Below, one piece after another: positions 61,590 through 64,000 of a stretch of 64,000 nt of DNA; the first letter of the stretch is position 1, and every line of letters begins with the position of its first letter. Below the pieces are notes generated by a model that did not search any database, was not told where the DNA came from, and saw nothing but the letters and a program-made list of their open reading frames with translations. This stretch comes from Avena insularis (Eukaryota > Streptophyta > Magnoliopsida > Poales > Poaceae). The stretch spans positions 280,557,533-280,621,532 of the forward strand of contig CM042689.1 in the NCBI GenBank assembly GCA_023614405.1. Reading direction: 5' to 3'. The position numbers and the translations under genes are program-made.

Positions 61590-64000
61590 TGTAAGAGACC
61601 TCCCTTTATAAAGGTAAGGATCCCTGTGATTGCAATGCTAGTCCCTGGATCAATGCTAGCATCCACAGTTTAAGATGAAGTACACAGAAACAAAGGTCAT
61701 TATTACATATCATTCCAAAGACAAACATAGTCTTTTACAAACTCCATGGCCACAGGCCTAATACAAGAGTTCAAATATATAATAAGATAAATAAGTCTTC
61801 ATCTTCATGTGCCACAGGCAAGCATGTTGAGTGTAGACTCATAACCCCTAATCATCATCAGAATAACCTGCAACATCACAAGTTACAGCCACAGTGGGTC
61901 AATACATTGGATAGTATTGGCAAGTGACACCTTAGTAGAATTTTGGTAGACTAGATACTATATGCATTTTTGGCTAAGTGTAGATTAGGCTTGCTTTGCT
62001 CAAAATAGGTTCTACCTATCAGTTGAAAACACTAAGTTTCTTTGACAAAATTTCCCAAGGAATCACCAATAGAAATTGGTGAACCTTCACCCTTGTTCAA
62101 CCACAAATTTTAACTTAGAAATTGGGATGAGGAGATTCTTGATAGCTTCCATGTCTTGATGCTCAAGTTGTCCAATACTAGGGACATGGCTAAGTACTTA
62201 GATTCTTCCATCTGCAGAGGTTGTGCACTTTCCCCACAAGACTTGATTTTCACCAAGACAGAACCTTTTAGAAGCCTTCCCTTAGACCAAATGGACGCGC
62301 TCCAACCTATCATCCCACTACCACCAACTGTCCAAATGGCTAAGTTATTGCAACCTATATGATCCATGCAGAGCCCATAATGCCATGTGGCTGCACTAGA
62401 AGCTTCTTAACATTTGGCCTCTCAAATCCCTTTGTTTCTGGGTGGCTTTCCACAAGTGAGATACATAAGGTAAGCCATAGAAATGGGCCTTGTGTAACCA
62501 CTCAACATAACCCATTGTTTCATTCCACCCAGGTGTTTCATTCACTTAGTTGTTTTATTAAGCAAAAACATAAGTCCAAAGACTTAGAAATATTTTCTCA
62601 TAGCATGAATATATAACCACCCTTGGTTGCTACTAGCTAGGCTAAGCATGGCATTGATAAGCATCTTAACTTAGAAACTTCTAGCAATTCTACAACTACT
62701 AGGACTTCCCAAGCATAGCATATAGATCAAAAATATTCATGCAAGTCTAGCAAAATATTTCTAGTGCATAGTTGAAAAACATAGGAATAAAATCATTAAG
62801 CACCACTTGCCTTGGTAGTTTGGGGAGTAGCAACAATCTTCACAATCACAATCACTATTTGCACCAAAATCTACACATAAAATAATGGCACCAAATCACA
62901 TACAAAATTTATACAAAAAAAATATATGAATTTATGCAAAATGCCATGTGATGATTTTCTACACCAAACAAGACAAGTGCACAGTACTCAATCTTAAACA
63001 AGTTCAAAACTTGCCAAATAAACTTTATTTGAACAACAAAACATTTTTCAAATAATTACTATACACAAATTATGCCTACAAATGTTTCTGTAAAAACAAT
63101 CATTTTATCAGGGTCAAAACATTAAACACATTGCATAAATTGAAAGAATTTTCTCTCCTGATTCCAATGATATAAAATTTGTCAAATTTGGACGTGGGAA
63201 TCAAAAGTTATGAATTTTACAAGTTTAAACAACTAATAGATCTAAATTCTGATTTTAAATCAAACCTACAGACACGCGGCGTGTTCTGATTGGTTGATAC
63301 CGATTCGCGCGGATCGGATCACGTGGACCGCTATATTAACTTAAATCGCACGGTCAGATCTGCTCCTTACTCTTTCGTTAAGTGATCTAATTCCACGCAT
63401 CCGATCTAGATCTAACAGCGCACGATTGCTTGACCAAAGATGGGCAGTGCGCGATGGTGGCTGGAGGCGGCGCGCTCAGGCGATGATGTTGCCAGCGATA
63501 CAGGAAGCGAGAAAGGCCGTGGTTTAGCTTACCGAGTTCACGTGACGATGCTGATGCTCGAGGTGGTCTTCGTTGGCGAAGGGGCGCGCAGAGGTGGTCG
63601 TTGGGGCTCATCGGAGTTGTGTGCGGCGTCGGGTGCTTGTAGACGTCTATGTTGTCGTGGCTCTGCGCCGCCTTAGCACAAACAGAATGTATCAGGGGGT
63701 GCGCAAGGTCACGGCGAGCAAGATGGTTTCAAGGAGAAGGCAAGGGGCGCTCGATTCTTGCCGCTATTGCTCGTCGGAGTTGAATTGCGGTTCGGGTGGT
63801 TGCGGATGCTAACGGAGTCGACGACCTGGGTCACGAGAAGGAAAAAGAAAAGCATCAGGGGATGCGCCAGTATGTGCTGGCCAAGCTTGTTTGAAGCATA
63901 GAGAGGGGGGCGGTCGAAGCTCACCGGAATCGGTCACCAGAGGTCATCGGTGCTGGAGGGTTCTGAGCTCGAATGCGCGCAACGTGGTGGCGGAGTGGTC
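61590..64000 (-). repeat. Chromovirus LTR D, inverted relative of C, runs off the window
   Basis: On the minus strand it aligns with LTR C from the leader zone (63430 onward matches about 59800) down to the end, which reads GGTCTCTTACA at 61590. The two LTRs are tail to tail around a centre with the palindrome CCTTTATAAAGG (61603-61614). It is most simply a second element inserted in C near its LTR end. No supported gene lies in this stretch. Confidence 0.7.
62184..62236 (-). other. Conserved LTR hairpin block (D)
   Basis: Minus strand: AAAGTGCACAAC, CTCTGCAGAT, CTAAGTACTTAG, then CCATGTCCC. The second palindrome is perfect although its bases differ from those in H. Confidence 0.65.

Noticed and set aside
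61603..61614. CCTTTATAAAGG as a TATA promoter
   Set aside because: It is a symmetric palindrome at the junction of two inverted LTR ends, with no leader on either side.

Overview
This window is 64 kb of repeat-dense grass DNA, most likely from a large-genome Pooideae species (Triticeae or oat relatives). I infer this from the repeat types. There are long-LTR chromovirus (Tekay/Del-like) gypsy elements whose LTRs begin TGTAACATCCC. There are Athila-like elements with TGATACGT LTR starts and tRNA-Asp primer sites, and copia LTRs beginning TGAAGGRAATATKCCC. There is also a CACTA transposon with CACTA/TAGTG ends. I find no host gene, tRNA, rRNA or CRISPR; essentially every base can be assigned to a transposable element or its decay product.

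Layout. 1-2944 is the head of an inverted gypsy LTR lying inside the LTR of element E. 2945-47624 is E, a non-autonomous gypsy arranged LTR-internal-LTR-internal, with a very long LTR (about 6.3 kb without insertions) and a single orphan reading frame. Its central LTR is split by a five-deep nest: E is host to Athila-like G (11317-42489), which is host to chromovirus H (13343-37176), which is host to a truncated CACTA (23563-34167), which is host to copia J (23955-32220). Target-site duplications support G (4 of 5 bases), H (GTAGA) and J (GAAAT). A related element at about 50.1 kb preserves the empty site of the H insertion.

47625-48131 is a small copia-derived fragment. 48132-55506 is a second Athila-like element (K) with two unrelated LTRs, one holding a solo copia LTR; the sister solo LTR lies at 5004-6297. 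55507-58335 is a decayed gypsy protease/RT fragment, fused to the integrase tail and LTR (C) of a chromovirus (58336-61589). C is interrupted by a tail-to-tail inverted relative (D, 61590-64000).

Coding content is element-derived and broken. H carries a full gag-protease-RT-RNase H-integrase order with several stops and frameshifts and a damaged RT active site (FIDE instead of FIDD). E carries an unusual gag-like frame, intact for its first 184 codons in the right copy. The CACTA carries a C-terminal ORF remnant and a small RNase H1-hybrid-binding-domain plus membrane-helix ORF.

The most interesting non-gene signals are two hairpin systems. One is a conserved tandem-hairpin block found in six LTR copies of several gypsy families, where stem bases change in compensating pairs. 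The other is a tandem array in the CACTA whose roughly 200-bp units carry long hairpins with compensating changes in the 22-nt arms.
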